NCBI GenBank assembly: GCA_023898805.1
Contig: CP060260.1
Location: 1,116,001-1,180,000 of the forward strand
From: Rhodospirillales bacterium
GTDB taxonomy: Bacteria; Pseudomonadota; Alphaproteobacteria; Micavibrionales; UBA1664
Length of the DNA: 64,000 bases
Direction: 5' to 3'
Below are positions 53,979 to 62,045 of this stretch, piece by piece. How positions within the stretch are numbered: the stretch's first letter is position 1; each line of letters opens with the position of its first letter. The translations under genes and the position numbers were made by a program. The notes below the pieces were generated by a model, which had not been told where the DNA came from, did no database searches, and worked only from the letters and a program-made list of their open reading frames with translations.

Positions 53979-54584
53979 ATGCAACCCATCCTCCCGTCTT
54001 CCGGCACACCCGCCGATGCCAAACCGGCGCGGACGTTTCTGGCCGGAAAACTGCTTCTGGCCATGCCCGCGATGGGCGATCCGCGCTTTGAACGGGCGGT
54101 GATTTTTGTATGCGCGCACGACGCGGCCGGGGCGATGGGCATCGTGATCAACAACGAAATGTCGCATGTCCCGCTTTCCCTGCTGCTGGCCCAGCTTTCC
54201 CTGCCCACGGGCGAGGCGTTCGAGGATTTTCCGGTTCTTCAGGGCGGCCCGGTGGAAACCGCGCGGGGGCTTTTGCTCCATTCCTCTGACGTGATGAAAA
54301 GTGAATCGATCCGTATCGACCGCGATTTTGCCGTCACCGGCACGATTGAGGCGCTGCGCGAAATTGTTTCCGGCGCCGGTCCGTCCGACAAATTATTCGC
54401 GCTTGGCTACGCGGGCTGGAGCGCGGGCCAGCTCGAACAGGAAATCGCCGCCAATGCATGGCTGGTGGTGGACGCCGACCCGGAACTGGTGTTCCGCACG
54501 CCTGCCGCCCGGAAATGGGAAAAGGCGCTGCGCAAGCTGGGCATCGACCCTGGCCTGCTGTCTGGCGCCGCCGGTCACGCCTGA
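53979..54584 (+). CDS. yqgE: YqgE/AlgH family protein (UPF0301)
   Basis: A 201-residue protein of the YqgE/AlgH (DUF179) family: FLAGKLLLAMPAMGDPRFERAVIFVCAHDAAGAMGIVINN (here 20-59), VLQGGPVETARGLLLHS, and FALGYAGWSAGQLEQEI. The family's function is not settled, though AlgH has been linked to alginate regulation in Pseudomonas. An in-frame TTG at 53943 is possible but ATG 53979 with a short GGAAAG is preferred. It lies 32 bp after thrC and 62 bp before mlaE. Confidence 0.93.
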   Translation: MQPILPSSGTPADAKPARTFLAGKLLLAMPAMGDPRFERAVIFVCAHDAAGAMGIVINNEMSHVPLSLLLAQLSLPTGEAFEDFPVLQGGPVETARGLLLHSSDVMKSESIRIDRDFAVTGTIEALREIVSGAGPSDKLFALGYAGWSAGQLEQEIAANAWLVVDADPELVFRTPAARKWEKALRKLGIDPGLLSGAAGHA

Positions 54585-54646
54585 TCCGCCGGCGCGCGGA
54601 CCCTGACCATCCCAACCCCTTTACATCATTGCATTAAACGTGCGTA

Positions 54647-55480
54647 ATGCGCGCCATGGAACTGCGCAAGACGGACCTCGTCATCCTTTCCGGCCTTGGT
54701 CGCCCGGTACTCGATTTATGCGAAACCGTGGGCCATTCGGTGATGCATTTCTTTGCGTCCGTAGGACGGCTGACGGAATTTGCGCTTCAGGCATTCCTGC
54801 ACATGCTGCTGCCGCCGTGGTTCGGCCGCCAGATCGGCCGTCAGTTCGTCGATATCGGTTATTACTCGCTGGCCGTGGTTGGGTTGACCACGTTGTTTTC
54901 AGGCATGGTGCTGGCGCTGCAATCCTATACCGGCTTCGCGCGTTTTAATGCCGAGGGTGCGATCGCCAACGTTGTCGCCCTGTCCATCACCCGCGAACTG
55001 GCCCCGGTGTTGGCCGGGCTGATGGTCGCGGGCCGTATCGGCGCCTCGATCGCGGCCGAGATCGGCACGATGCGCGTGACCGAACAGATCGACGCCCTGA
55101 CCACGCTTTCGGTCAACCCGTTCAAATATCTGGTCGCGCCGCGTATCCTTGCGGGTACGCTGATCATGCCGGTTCTGGTGTTGATCGGCGATGTCATCGG
55201 TATTTTCGGCGGCTTCGTGGTCGCGGTGTTCCGCCTTGGCTTCAACGCCTATCATTATATCGACCAGACCGCGCAGTTTCTTGAACCCATCGACGTCGGC
55301 TCCGGCCTGGTCAAGGCGGCGGTCTTCGGTTTCATCGTCACCCTGATGGGCTGCTACAACGGCTATAATTCGGATCGCGGGGCGCAGGGTGTGGGCGCGG
55401 CGACCACCAACGCGGTCGTTTCGGCCTCGATCCTGATTTTGATCTTCAACTATCTGCTTACGCAGGTGTTCTTCTCATGA
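54647..55480 (+). CDS. mlaE: MlaE-type ABC transporter permease (YrbE)
   Basis: A 277-residue inner-membrane permease with five to six transmembrane helices, of the family that moves phospholipids between membranes (Mla). The conserved segment is ELAPVLAGLMVAGRIGASIAAEIGTMRVTEQIDAL (here about 120-155), followed by NPFKYLVAPRILAGTLIMP. The start may be M1 or M4 (MELRKTDLV). Its stop overlaps the start of the ATPase gene by 4 bp (ATGA), so the two are translationally coupled. Confidence 0.93.
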   Translation: MRAMELRKTDLVILSGLGRPVLDLCETVGHSVMHFFASVGRLTEFALQAFLHMLLPPWFGRQIGRQFVDIGYYSLAVVGLTTLFSGMVLALQSYTGFARFNAEGAIANVVALSITRELAPVLAGLMVAGRIGASIAAEIGTMRVTEQIDALTTLSVNPFKYLVAPRILAGTLIMPVLVLIGDVIGIFGGFVVAVFRLGFNAYHYIDQTAQFLEPIDVGSGLVKAAVFGFIVTLMGCYNGYNSDRGAQGVGAATTNAVVSASILILIFNYLLTQVFFS

Positions 55481-56241
55481 CCGACAAGCTCGTCCTGCGC
55501 GATGTCCGCAAGGCTTTCGGGCCCAAACAGGTGCTCAGAGGCATCGATCTGAACGTGCCCAAGGGCTCATCGATGGTGATCATCGGCGGCTCCGGCACTG
55601 GTAAGTCGGTGATGCTTAAATGCGTGCTGGGGTTGATTCACCCGGATGGCGGCGAAATTCTGATCGACGGCGATCGCATCGACCGCGCACGCGGACGCAA
55701 GCGCGACGCGTTCATGCGCAAATTCGGAATGCTGTTTCAGGGCGGCGCGCTGTTCGATTCCCTGCCTGTATGGGAAAACGTGGCCTTCGGCCTGATCTAC
55801 GGGAAAAAGATGCCGCGCGAACAGGCACGCCCGATCGCGCTTGAAAAGCTCAAAAGCGTGGGGTTGGGTGACAAGGTCGCCGATCTTTTCCCGGCCGAGC
55901 TTTCGGGCGGGATGCAAAAACGCGTGAGCCTCGCCCGCGCTATCGCGGCCAATCCCGAGATCATCTTTTTCGACGAACCGACCACCGGCCTCGACCCGAT
56001 CATGGCCGACGTCATCAACGAACTGATCGTCCAGTGCGTACGCGATCTGGGCGCGACGGCGCTGACCATCACCCATGACATGGCTTCGGCGCGCAAGATC
56101 GCGGACCATGTCGCAATGATTTATGACGGCCGCATCATCTGGACCGGGCCGGTCGCCGATCTGGACAATTCCGGCAATCCTTACGTCGATCAGTTTATCC
56201 ACGGGCGCGCCAGCGGCCCGATTGGCCGCAGCGCAGCATAA
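55477..56241 (+). CDS. mlaF: MlaF-type ABC transporter ATPase
   Basis: A 254-residue ATPase. Walker A GGSGTGKS is at 37-44, the signature LSGGM at 142-146 and Walker B IIFFDEP at 162-168, with TITHDMASARKIADH carrying the switch histidine. It pairs with MlaE to form the Mla-type lipid transporter. In E. coli the order is mlaFEDCB. Here no mlaD, mlaC or mlaB follows; the next gene is an unknown soluble protein, so MCE-domain and other subunits must be elsewhere or absent. Confidence 0.94.
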   Translation: MTDKLVLRDVRKAFGPKQVLRGIDLNVPKGSSMVIIGGSGTGKSVMLKCVLGLIHPDGGEILIDGDRIDRARGRKRDAFMRKFGMLFQGGALFDSLPVWENVAFGLIYGKKMPREQARPIALEKLKSVGLGDKVADLFPAELSGGMQKRVSLARAIAANPEIIFFDEPTTGLDPIMADVINELIVQCVRDLGATALTITHDMASARKIADHVAMIYDGRIIWTGPVADLDNSGNPYVDQFIHGRASGPIGRSAA

Positions 56242-56290
56242 AATACAAAATAAAGTTGTCGCGTGCCGCCCGCGCCCGTACCCTTTTTCC

Positions 56291-56935
56291 ATGACATCCA
56301 TGTCCGTCCCCCCGGATCCGGGGGATGTATCCAGATTTGCCGCTCTTTTTCGCCGCGCCGCATCCTGTGACGGCGTGTCTAGGAACGGGGACATGGATGC
56401 CGGCGCGATTTCTGCGCGAGATATCCGCCCGCGCATGCTCGCGCTGATCGAAGCCTTTTCTCAACCCTCTCCCTACCCGCTGCATAACGGCGAACGCATC
56501 TTGCGCCCTGCTTTGGCAGGACCGGACAGCGCTGAAATCTCTTTTTATACCGCTACGGAAAAGGATCATCGCGGGGTCGTATGGGATTGCCTGGTGCTTA
56601 ATGATTTTGGCGGCGAAAAAAGCCTGCATGACCGCATCCTGATCCTGATGTTTTCACCCCATAGCCGTAATATTAAAATCTATTACGGCGAGAAGGGGAC
56701 CGAGGCATATGACAACGGTTTCTATTACCAGCCCGAAATCGATTATACCGATATCGATACGGCCACGGCCTCGCTGGCCCATTACCTGACGACCAGCGAC
56801 AATATGGGTGCCTTCGGAGACGTGTTCACGCGAATGGAGCGATTGGCGCAGCGCTATGAACGCCGACAGGTATCCGGCCGCATGGCTGGCATGGCAAGTC
56901 GCGTTCCGGTCATGGCCTCAAACTTTACGGCCTGA
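56291..56935 (+). CDS. Protein of unknown function, 214 residues, downstream of mlaEF
   Basis: I do not recognise this protein. It looks soluble: residues 35-65 (AGAISARDIRPRMLALIEAF) are helical. A central region (HRGVVWDCLVLNDFGGEKSLHDRILILMF) is beta-rich with YYGEKGTEAYDNGFYYQPEIDYTD. The basic C-terminal helix is RMERLAQRYERRQVSGRM. A longer frame starts at 56123 within mlaF and is rejected; ATG 56291 is 49 bp after mlaF. Association with the lipid transporter is possible from position only. It is convergent with hemY, with 3 bp between. Confidence 0.6.
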   Translation: MTSMSVPPDPGDVSRFAALFRRAASCDGVSRNGDMDAGAISARDIRPRMLALIEAFSQPSPYPLHNGERILRPALAGPDSAEISFYTATEKDHRGVVWDCLVLNDFGGEKSLHDRILILMFSPHSRNIKIYYGEKGTEAYDNGFYYQPEIDYTDIDTATASLAHYLTTSDNMGAFGDVFTRMERLAQRYERRQVSGRMAGMASRVPVMASNFTA

Positions 56936-56938
56936 ATT

Positions 56939-58312
56939 TTACGCTGCGTGGCTTTCGATCAATTGCAGTGCGTCGCCCGAATCCGGCAAAGCGGAAAGCG
57001 CCGTGGGCATGCGCCGCACCTGCGCCGGGTCGTCCCAGACGATGGAGTTGAACGAATTTTGCGGCGGCGCAAACGGCATCCATGCGGGATAGATGCGGCC
57101 CGTTTCACGGCATACCCACACCCGGTCCGGAGCAGCGGAGGTTGATTGTTCCAGGCACAGCGCGGCGGCGTGTGCATGGCCTGTCTTTTCCTCAAGTTGC
57201 GCCATCAGGCGGCAGGATTTCGCACTACGGCGGACCAGTTGCGCGGCGTCGATATGGCTGCGCGCCTCGCCGGTCAGGCTTTGCGCCAGCGCCGATTCCG
57301 CCAGCATCAGGTGTGAATCTTCATGCGCCGGGCTGGCAGCGGCGAGTTTTTCAAGCCACTGATAAGCTTTGTCCGGCGTGGCGCTACCCTCCGGTGCAAG
57401 TTTGACCCACGCCGCTTTAAGATCGGGGTGCGGCTGCGCCTTCCAGCTTTTTTCGATGACGCGCAAGGCCCCTTTACGTTCGTTGCGGCGGATCAGGAAC
57501 GGAATGTAGAACAGCGCGGCAGGCAGGAAATTCGGCGCGACGTCGTATGCCTCGCGCGCCAGCAGATAGGATTGGTCCGCCTGTCCGCGCGTCTGCGCCT
57601 CCATCGCGCGCGCCAGAATCATCGCGGCGCGGTCGGCACGACCCTGCGCGGCGTCGACCGCCTTGACCTTGCCCATGCGCGCCAGAATGTCCTGCGCCTC
57701 GTTCCAGTTGCGCTGCCGCAGCTCCAGCGTATACAGCGTGCGCAGGATCCAGCCCTGCCGCGGATGCATCCGCACCGCCTGCCGTGCCAGCACCAGCGCC
57801 TGATCCGGCTGATGCCGGTCGAGCGCGATCTGTAGCAATCCGCGCACGCCGATGAATGCGGTTTCTCTGGTATTTAAAAGTTCGCGAAATGCGGTTTCTG
57901 CCGCGACCGGATCGCCTTTCAGCCGCGCGGTCATGCCTGCCAGAAGTGGCACTAGGCCGTGATCGTTGCGTATCAGTTTGCGCGCGCGCCCAGCCTGTTT
58001 TTCGGCCTGCGCGGCATCACCGGCTGCGATTGCCGAAAGCCCGTAGCTGACGGCCTGCAGCGCCTGATCCTGCGAACGTGCCTCCAGCTTGCGGGAAATA
58101 ATGCCCGGCGTGGCCTTGAGCGCGAGCCACAGGCGATAGATCCACGCAAATACGATCGCGAACAAAACAACGCCGAAGATCAGAAGCCCGGTCTGGATCT
58201 CGATGTCGTATCCCATCCATTGCAACGAAGTGCGACCGGGTTGCAACGCAAGCCAGATGCCCCCCGCGCCTAACGCGGCGATCCACCCCAATGTCCAAAT
58301 TGTCCTGAACAT
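56939..58312 (-). CDS. hemY: HemY-like TPR membrane protein of the heme operon
   Basis: A 457-residue protein with two N-terminal transmembrane helices (about 5-23 and 42-63, with the HemY_N pattern GWIAALGAGGIWLALQPGRTSLQWMGYDIE). It then has a long tetratricopeptide-like helical region. HemY of this type (not protoporphyrinogen oxidase) is an inner-membrane protein encoded after hemD in many proteobacteria. Its exact role in heme or envelope biology is unclear. It is the last gene of hemC-hemD-Mic60-like-hemY, 15 bp after the Mic60-like gene. Confidence 0.9.
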   Translation of the reverse strand: MFRTIWTLGWIAALGAGGIWLALQPGRTSLQWMGYDIEIQTGLLIFGVVLFAIVFAWIYRLWLALKATPGIISRKLEARSQDQALQAVSYGLSAIAAGDAAQAEKQAGRARKLIRNDHGLVPLLAGMTARLKGDPVAAETAFRELLNTRETAFIGVRGLLQIALDRHQPDQALVLARQAVRMHPRQGWILRTLYTLELRQRNWNEAQDILARMGKVKAVDAAQGRADRAAMILARAMEAQTRGQADQSYLLAREAYDVAPNFLPAALFYIPFLIRRNERKGALRVIEKSWKAQPHPDLKAAWVKLAPEGSATPDKAYQWLEKLAAASPAHEDSHLMLAESALAQSLTGEARSHIDAAQLVRRSAKSCRLMAQLEEKTGHAHAAALCLEQSTSAAPDRVWVCRETGRIYPAWMPFAPPQNSFNSIVWDDPAQVRRMPTALSALPDSGDALQLIESHAA

Positions 58313-58327
58313 TGCGGCCGTCCTTTC

Positions 58328-60061
58328 CTATTGCTGGATGGTAATGGTGGGTGCCGGCGCGGAACTGGCGTCGCCCGCCTGCGGTTCTACCGTATCGGGT
58401 GCTGCCAATGGCGTAACCGGCGGCGTAACCGATGGTGCAATCTCCGGCGCAACCTGCGTTGCGCTTTCAGGCATCGTTGTCGGCGTGATCGTGTTACGGT
58501 TCAAATCGATCGGCCCCGCGCCGCTGCCTGAAAGTTGCGAAAGCCCTGTGCGGATGCGGTTGGTGATCGCCTGCACCAGTTGCGTGTCCAGCGATTGCGC
58601 CGCCAGCGTTGCGGCGGCCTTGGTTTCCCAAGGCTGCGCGGCGGTGCGGGCCGCGCCGTCCAGCGTCTGCAGGGTCGCCATCGCACCCGCGACGTCGCCG
58701 GCGTCAAGCTGCGCGCTCGCGCGCTGGATGATTGCGTGCTCGGCCGAACCGCCGGCCACCGCCTCGCCGTTTTTCTGGATCGTGAACAGGCCCTCGATCC
58801 GTCCCATGATTTTTTCCTTCATCGACACGTCCTCGCCCTTCAGCTTGGCGGTGACGATGTCGTTCGCCGAATCCATCAGCGCGCGTTTAAGCCCGGCGGA
58901 CGACAGAACCCCGCTTTCGGCATAGGGCGCAAGCTTGTCGATCGACGCGGTCAGTTCCGGGTCCGTGCCCTGTGCCACCTGCCGCAGCAGATTCAGGTCC
59001 TCGGCGAAGGGCGTTTCACGATTGATCGATTCACGCAGCTCGCTCAGCACCAGAAGCATCGCTGCCGCGCCAAGGTCTTGCGCCGACACGTCTTGCAACT
59101 GGCGACCCAATGCGCCGTTTTCACTCTTTGCCTGCTCCAGCGCGGCGCTCAGGTTCTGGGTCTGGCCCTGCATCGTAGTGACCAGATTGCGCAACTCCGT
59201 AATCGCATTTTGCCAGTCGCCGGAATTTTGCGCCGAATGCGCCATCGATTCCATCTGGCCTGCCATCGTTGACAATTGCGGGGGCAGGGCGCTGCCGCTT
59301 TGCGTCAGACGTTGTTCAATCACTGCCAGACGTTGCAGGATCGGGCTGTTGCCGTCGGTGACCCCGCGCGCCATTTCGGCAAGACCTTGCGCCGTTGTAC
59401 CGATCACGGTGGTCAGATTGTCGACCTGTTGGACAAGGCCGGAATTTTGGGTAGGTGTGGCGGGTGCCCGATTGCTTTGCTGCGCCATCTGCGCCATGCG
59501 CGCCTCGATCGCGCCCATATCGGGCGCTGGGCGCGGCCCGCCGAACAAAACGAATCCAGCGCCGCCGATCACGATCATCAATCCAAGCGTGGTCAGAAAA
59601 CTGGTGCGCCGCGCGGTGCGCCGGATCTGGCGCAGCGCGTCCGGCCCGTACCCGGCAGAAGCGGATGCATGAACGGATGCGCTGGCGGATGGCTTTGCTG
59701 TCGTTGGTTTGACTTGTGCCTCGGTGCGCGGCGGAAGGGAAGCGGAAGAAGCCGGCGTCGAAGCGGAGTCCGCCGCTGCGGGGCGCGGCGCGGCGCGCAG
59801 CGCCGGGTCTTCGGGAATGTTGCCGCGCTGGTTCTGGTTCGCGCTTTCGGGCATCAGACCCTTCAGGTCGATCTGGAATTGCGCGGCGGCGGAAAGAATT
59901 TCGTCGCGTCGTATCGCGGGAATGGCGTCGCGCTTTTTCCACCCCTGCACCGTGGTTACGGGCACGTTCAGCTTCGATGCCATCGGGCGGATGCCGCCAA
60001 AACGTTCGACGATCGCTTCACCGTTCGGGATCACGTCGTCCTGTTGGATTGCTTCGCTCAT
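58328..60061 (-). CDS. Mitofilin/Mic60-like membrane protein with an N-terminal helix-turn-helix-like domain
   Basis: A 577-residue protein located between hemD and hemY, the known place of alphaproteobacterial Mic60 homologues. Counting from this start, residues about 13-61 (AIVERFGGIRPMASKLNVPVTTVQGWKKR and on to AIRRDEILSAAAQF) look like a Cro-type or isoprenoid-gene helix-turn-helix. A disordered A/P/S linker follows, then one transmembrane helix (about 154-175). After that comes a periplasmic coiled-coil region (about 245-330) and a C-terminal mitofilin-like helical domain. Mic60 shapes inner-membrane invaginations, and the added N-terminal domain is unusual. GAGGGAGAG before ATG 60061 decides the start over the ATG at 60076. 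Confidence 0.75.
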   Translation of the reverse strand: MSEAIQQDDVIPNGEAIVERFGGIRPMASKLNVPVTTVQGWKKRDAIPAIRRDEILSAAAQFQIDLKGLMPESANQNQRGNIPEDPALRAAPRPAAADSASTPASSASLPPRTEAQVKPTTAKPSASASVHASASAGYGPDALRQIRRTARRTSFLTTLGLMIVIGGAGFVLFGGPRPAPDMGAIEARMAQMAQQSNRAPATPTQNSGLVQQVDNLTTVIGTTAQGLAEMARGVTDGNSPILQRLAVIEQRLTQSGSALPPQLSTMAGQMESMAHSAQNSGDWQNAITELRNLVTTMQGQTQNLSAALEQAKSENGALGRQLQDVSAQDLGAAAMLLVLSELRESINRETPFAEDLNLLRQVAQGTDPELTASIDKLAPYAESGVLSSAGLKRALMDSANDIVTAKLKGEDVSMKEKIMGRIEGLFTIQKNGEAVAGGSAEHAIIQRASAQLDAGDVAGAMATLQTLDGAARTAAQPWETKAAATLAAQSLDTQLVQAITNRIRTGLSQLSGSGAGPIDLNRNTITPTTMPESATQVAPEIAPSVTPPVTPLAAPDTVEPQAGDASSAPAPTITIQQ

Positions 60062-60072
60062 TTTTCTCTCCC

Positions 60073-60825
60073 TCACTCCGGTCTTTGCACGCGGCCGGCT
60101 GAATTCACGTCGCGCAGCAATGCAAGCAGCGCGTCCTCGTCAGGGCTTGCGGCGGTGTACGCTTCAAATCCACCCGTCGATCCAAGGGACTCTAGCACGC
60201 TCTCCGCCAGACACAAGAGTTTGATTCCAGCCCATGCCGACAGGTTTTCGTACGCTTGTACGTTTCTGGTAAAAGCCGTGGCGCCGCGCGGGGAATGCAG
60301 GGTTATGGCCGCGATTCGGCCGCCCGCCAGTGCCGTGCGCAAAGCCTGCGAAAATCCCGTCGCCATCCGTGTTTCGTACACCACCAATGGCGTGACCATG
60401 GCTGGAACGCGGTCAAATGCCGCGCGCGTGCCGCGGGCAAGTTCGCGCCCGCATACATGCAACAATTTTGTCGTGCGCGTGATGTCCTTCCGGCGGCGCA
60501 GATACGTGGCCAGATGCGCCACATCCCCGCCGCCTTCATGCACGTCCTTCCACCCGGCTTGTCGCGCTACCGCCCCGGCCTGCCGCCCGACCGCGTAAAG
60601 CGGCTTGTCCAGAAGGGGTGTGACATCGGGCATATGTGCAAGCGCATGCGCGGACGTGATGACCACCCCATCGTATTGCGCGGCGTCCGGCGGTGGCACG
60701 TCGCCGGTTGCATACACGGCCAGCATCGGTTCGACCAGCGGCTCATACCCCATGGCCGCGACGCGAACCGCCAACGCATCCGCGCCGGGCCGTGTACGGG
60801 TGATGACGATGACGGGTTTGCTCAT
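60073..60825 (-). CDS. hemD: Uroporphyrinogen-III synthase
   Basis: A 250-residue enzyme closing hydroxymethylbilane into uroporphyrinogen III in heme synthesis. It begins MSKPVIVITRTRPGADALA and has the two-domain pattern DGVVITSAHAL (domain 1) and ITLHSPRGATAF (domain 2), ending with CLAESVLESLG. HemD sequences diverge widely, so position after hemC and before the Mic60-like and hemY genes is strong support. The frame extends to 60876, but ATG 60825 fits. It is 58 bp after hemC. Confidence 0.9.
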   Translation of the reverse strand: MSKPVIVITRTRPGADALAVRVAAMGYEPLVEPMLAVYATGDVPPPDAAQYDGVVITSAHALAHMPDVTPLLDKPLYAVGRQAGAVARQAGWKDVHEGGGDVAHLATYLRRRKDITRTTKLLHVCGRELARGTRAAFDRVPAMVTPLVVYETRMATGFSQALRTALAGGRIAAITLHSPRGATAFTRNVQAYENLSAWAGIKLLCLAESVLESLGSTGGFEAYTAASPDEDALLALLRDVNSAGRVQRPE

Positions 60826-60883
60826 GTGTTTGGTTATAAACCGGCGCGGCGGAAACGTAAAACCGCCGGCCTTCAATACGGCG

Positions 60884-61840
60884 CTACGCTACCAGCGCCC
60901 GGTATATCGCATCCGGCACCAGCGCGCGCAACGCCTGTCCGGCATGGCGGCCCAGCGCCTGTGCCTCCGCGACGGTGGCCACGGATGCGTGTTCATCGAC
61001 ATGATACATCTCGGTGCCGTCGAGTGTCGCAACAAAGCCGCGCAAACGCATCGTGCCGGGCTGCGAAAACACGGCATAACTGCCGATCGGGGTGGCGCAC
61101 GACCCTTCCAGCACGGCCAGCAATTCGCGCTCCGCCTCGGTCATCAGCCGGGTTTCCGGGTGGCCGATCGGGTCCAGCAGGGCGCGGATCTGCGCATCGT
61201 CCTGCCGCGTTTCCACGACCACGCTGCCTTGTCCGCCGGCGGGCAGCATGATTTCGGGTTCGATGTAAGAGGTGATCGCGCTTTCATGCCCCAACCGCTT
61301 GAGGCCGATCGCGGCCAGAATGATCGCGTCCACCTGACCCGCGCGCAGTTTCTCAAGACGCGTGTCGACATTGCCCCGGAACGTCACGACCTTAAGGTCC
61401 GGACGCCGGTGCAGAATGACCGATTGCCGCCGCACGCTGCTGGTGCCGACGATCGCGCCGGCGGGCAGGGCGTCAAGCGTTTCGGCCTTTGGCGAAATAA
61501 ACGCGTCGCGCGCATCGCCGCGCGGCAGGAAATGGTCAAGCGCGAATCCGCGCGTGACCGGCGTCGGCACGTCCTTCAGGCTGTGCACCCCGATATCGAC
61601 ATGCCCCGTGCGCAGGCATTCCTCGATGTTCTGGACATACAGGCCCTTGCCCCCGGCGGTTTCGGAAAGCCGTACCTCGCCTTGTTGCGGGCGCCAGTCG
61701 CCATCGGTCTTGATGACGATGGTTTCAATCTCGATCCCCGGATGCGCGGCGCGCAACGCGGCGCCGATCATTTCGGTCTGGGTCAGGGCAAGGCGGCTGC
61801 CGCGCGTGCCGATCCTGATTTTTTTTGGCTTCAAATCCAT
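60884..61840 (-). CDS. hemC: Hydroxymethylbilane synthase (porphobilinogen deaminase)
   Basis: A 318-residue enzyme that polymerises four porphobilinogens. It starts IRIGTRGSRLALTQT. The catalytic aspartate is D90 in VHSLKD, the porphobilinogen-binding arginines are in SSVRRQS and FRGNVDTRL, and the dipyrromethane cofactor cysteine is C248 in LEGSCATPIG. It heads the hem operon on the minus strand. The divergent spacer to tsaD (205 bp) holds the second copy of the REP-like repeat. Confidence 0.97.
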   Translation of the reverse strand: MDLKPKKIRIGTRGSRLALTQTEMIGAALRAAHPGIEIETIVIKTDGDWRPQQGEVRLSETAGGKGLYVQNIEECLRTGHVDIGVHSLKDVPTPVTRGFALDHFLPRGDARDAFISPKAETLDALPAGAIVGTSSVRRQSVILHRRPDLKVVTFRGNVDTRLEKLRAGQVDAIILAAIGLKRLGHESAITSYIEPEIMLPAGGQGSVVVETRQDDAQIRALLDPIGHPETRLMTEAERELLAVLEGSCATPIGSYAVFSQPGTMRLRGFVATLDGTEMYHVDEHASVATVAEAQALGRHAGQALRALVPDAIYRALVA

Positions 61841-61916
61841 ATCGCGCCTGTATTAGTGTCGTGCCCGCATTACAGTGTGACGCACATAAAAAACGATCAA
61901 GAGGCACCGCGCTGTA

Positions 61917-61973
61917 CGGCGGCGACCGCCGCCGCGCGAGCTTGTGCGAGCGAAGCTACGCGGCGTTTGAGCG
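61917..61973 (+). repeat. REP-like dispersed repeat, copy B
   Basis: A 57-bp GC-rich palindromic element, 52/57 identical to copy A at 19174-19230. Its outer arms CGCCGC and GCGGCG and inner AGCTT/AAGCT can pair into a compound hairpin. It lies in the hemC-tsaD spacer, without the 15-bp flanking direct repeats of copy A. Confidence 0.75.
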
Positions 61974-61974
61974 C

Positions 61975-62001
61975 CCACATAAATCAATTCGATTTATGTG
62001 G
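61975..62001. promoter_or_regulatory. Perfect 11-bp inverted repeat in the hemC-tsaD spacer
   Basis: CCACATAAATC, five bases and GATTTATGTGG form a perfect dyad. No T-run follows on either strand, so a protein-binding operator or a structured leader of tsaD is more likely than a terminator. It abuts repeat copy B. Confidence 0.5.
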
Positions 62002-62045
62002 CTTAGGCTATAGTGTCCTTTTGCCCAAAGGGAAAGGAAAATTCG

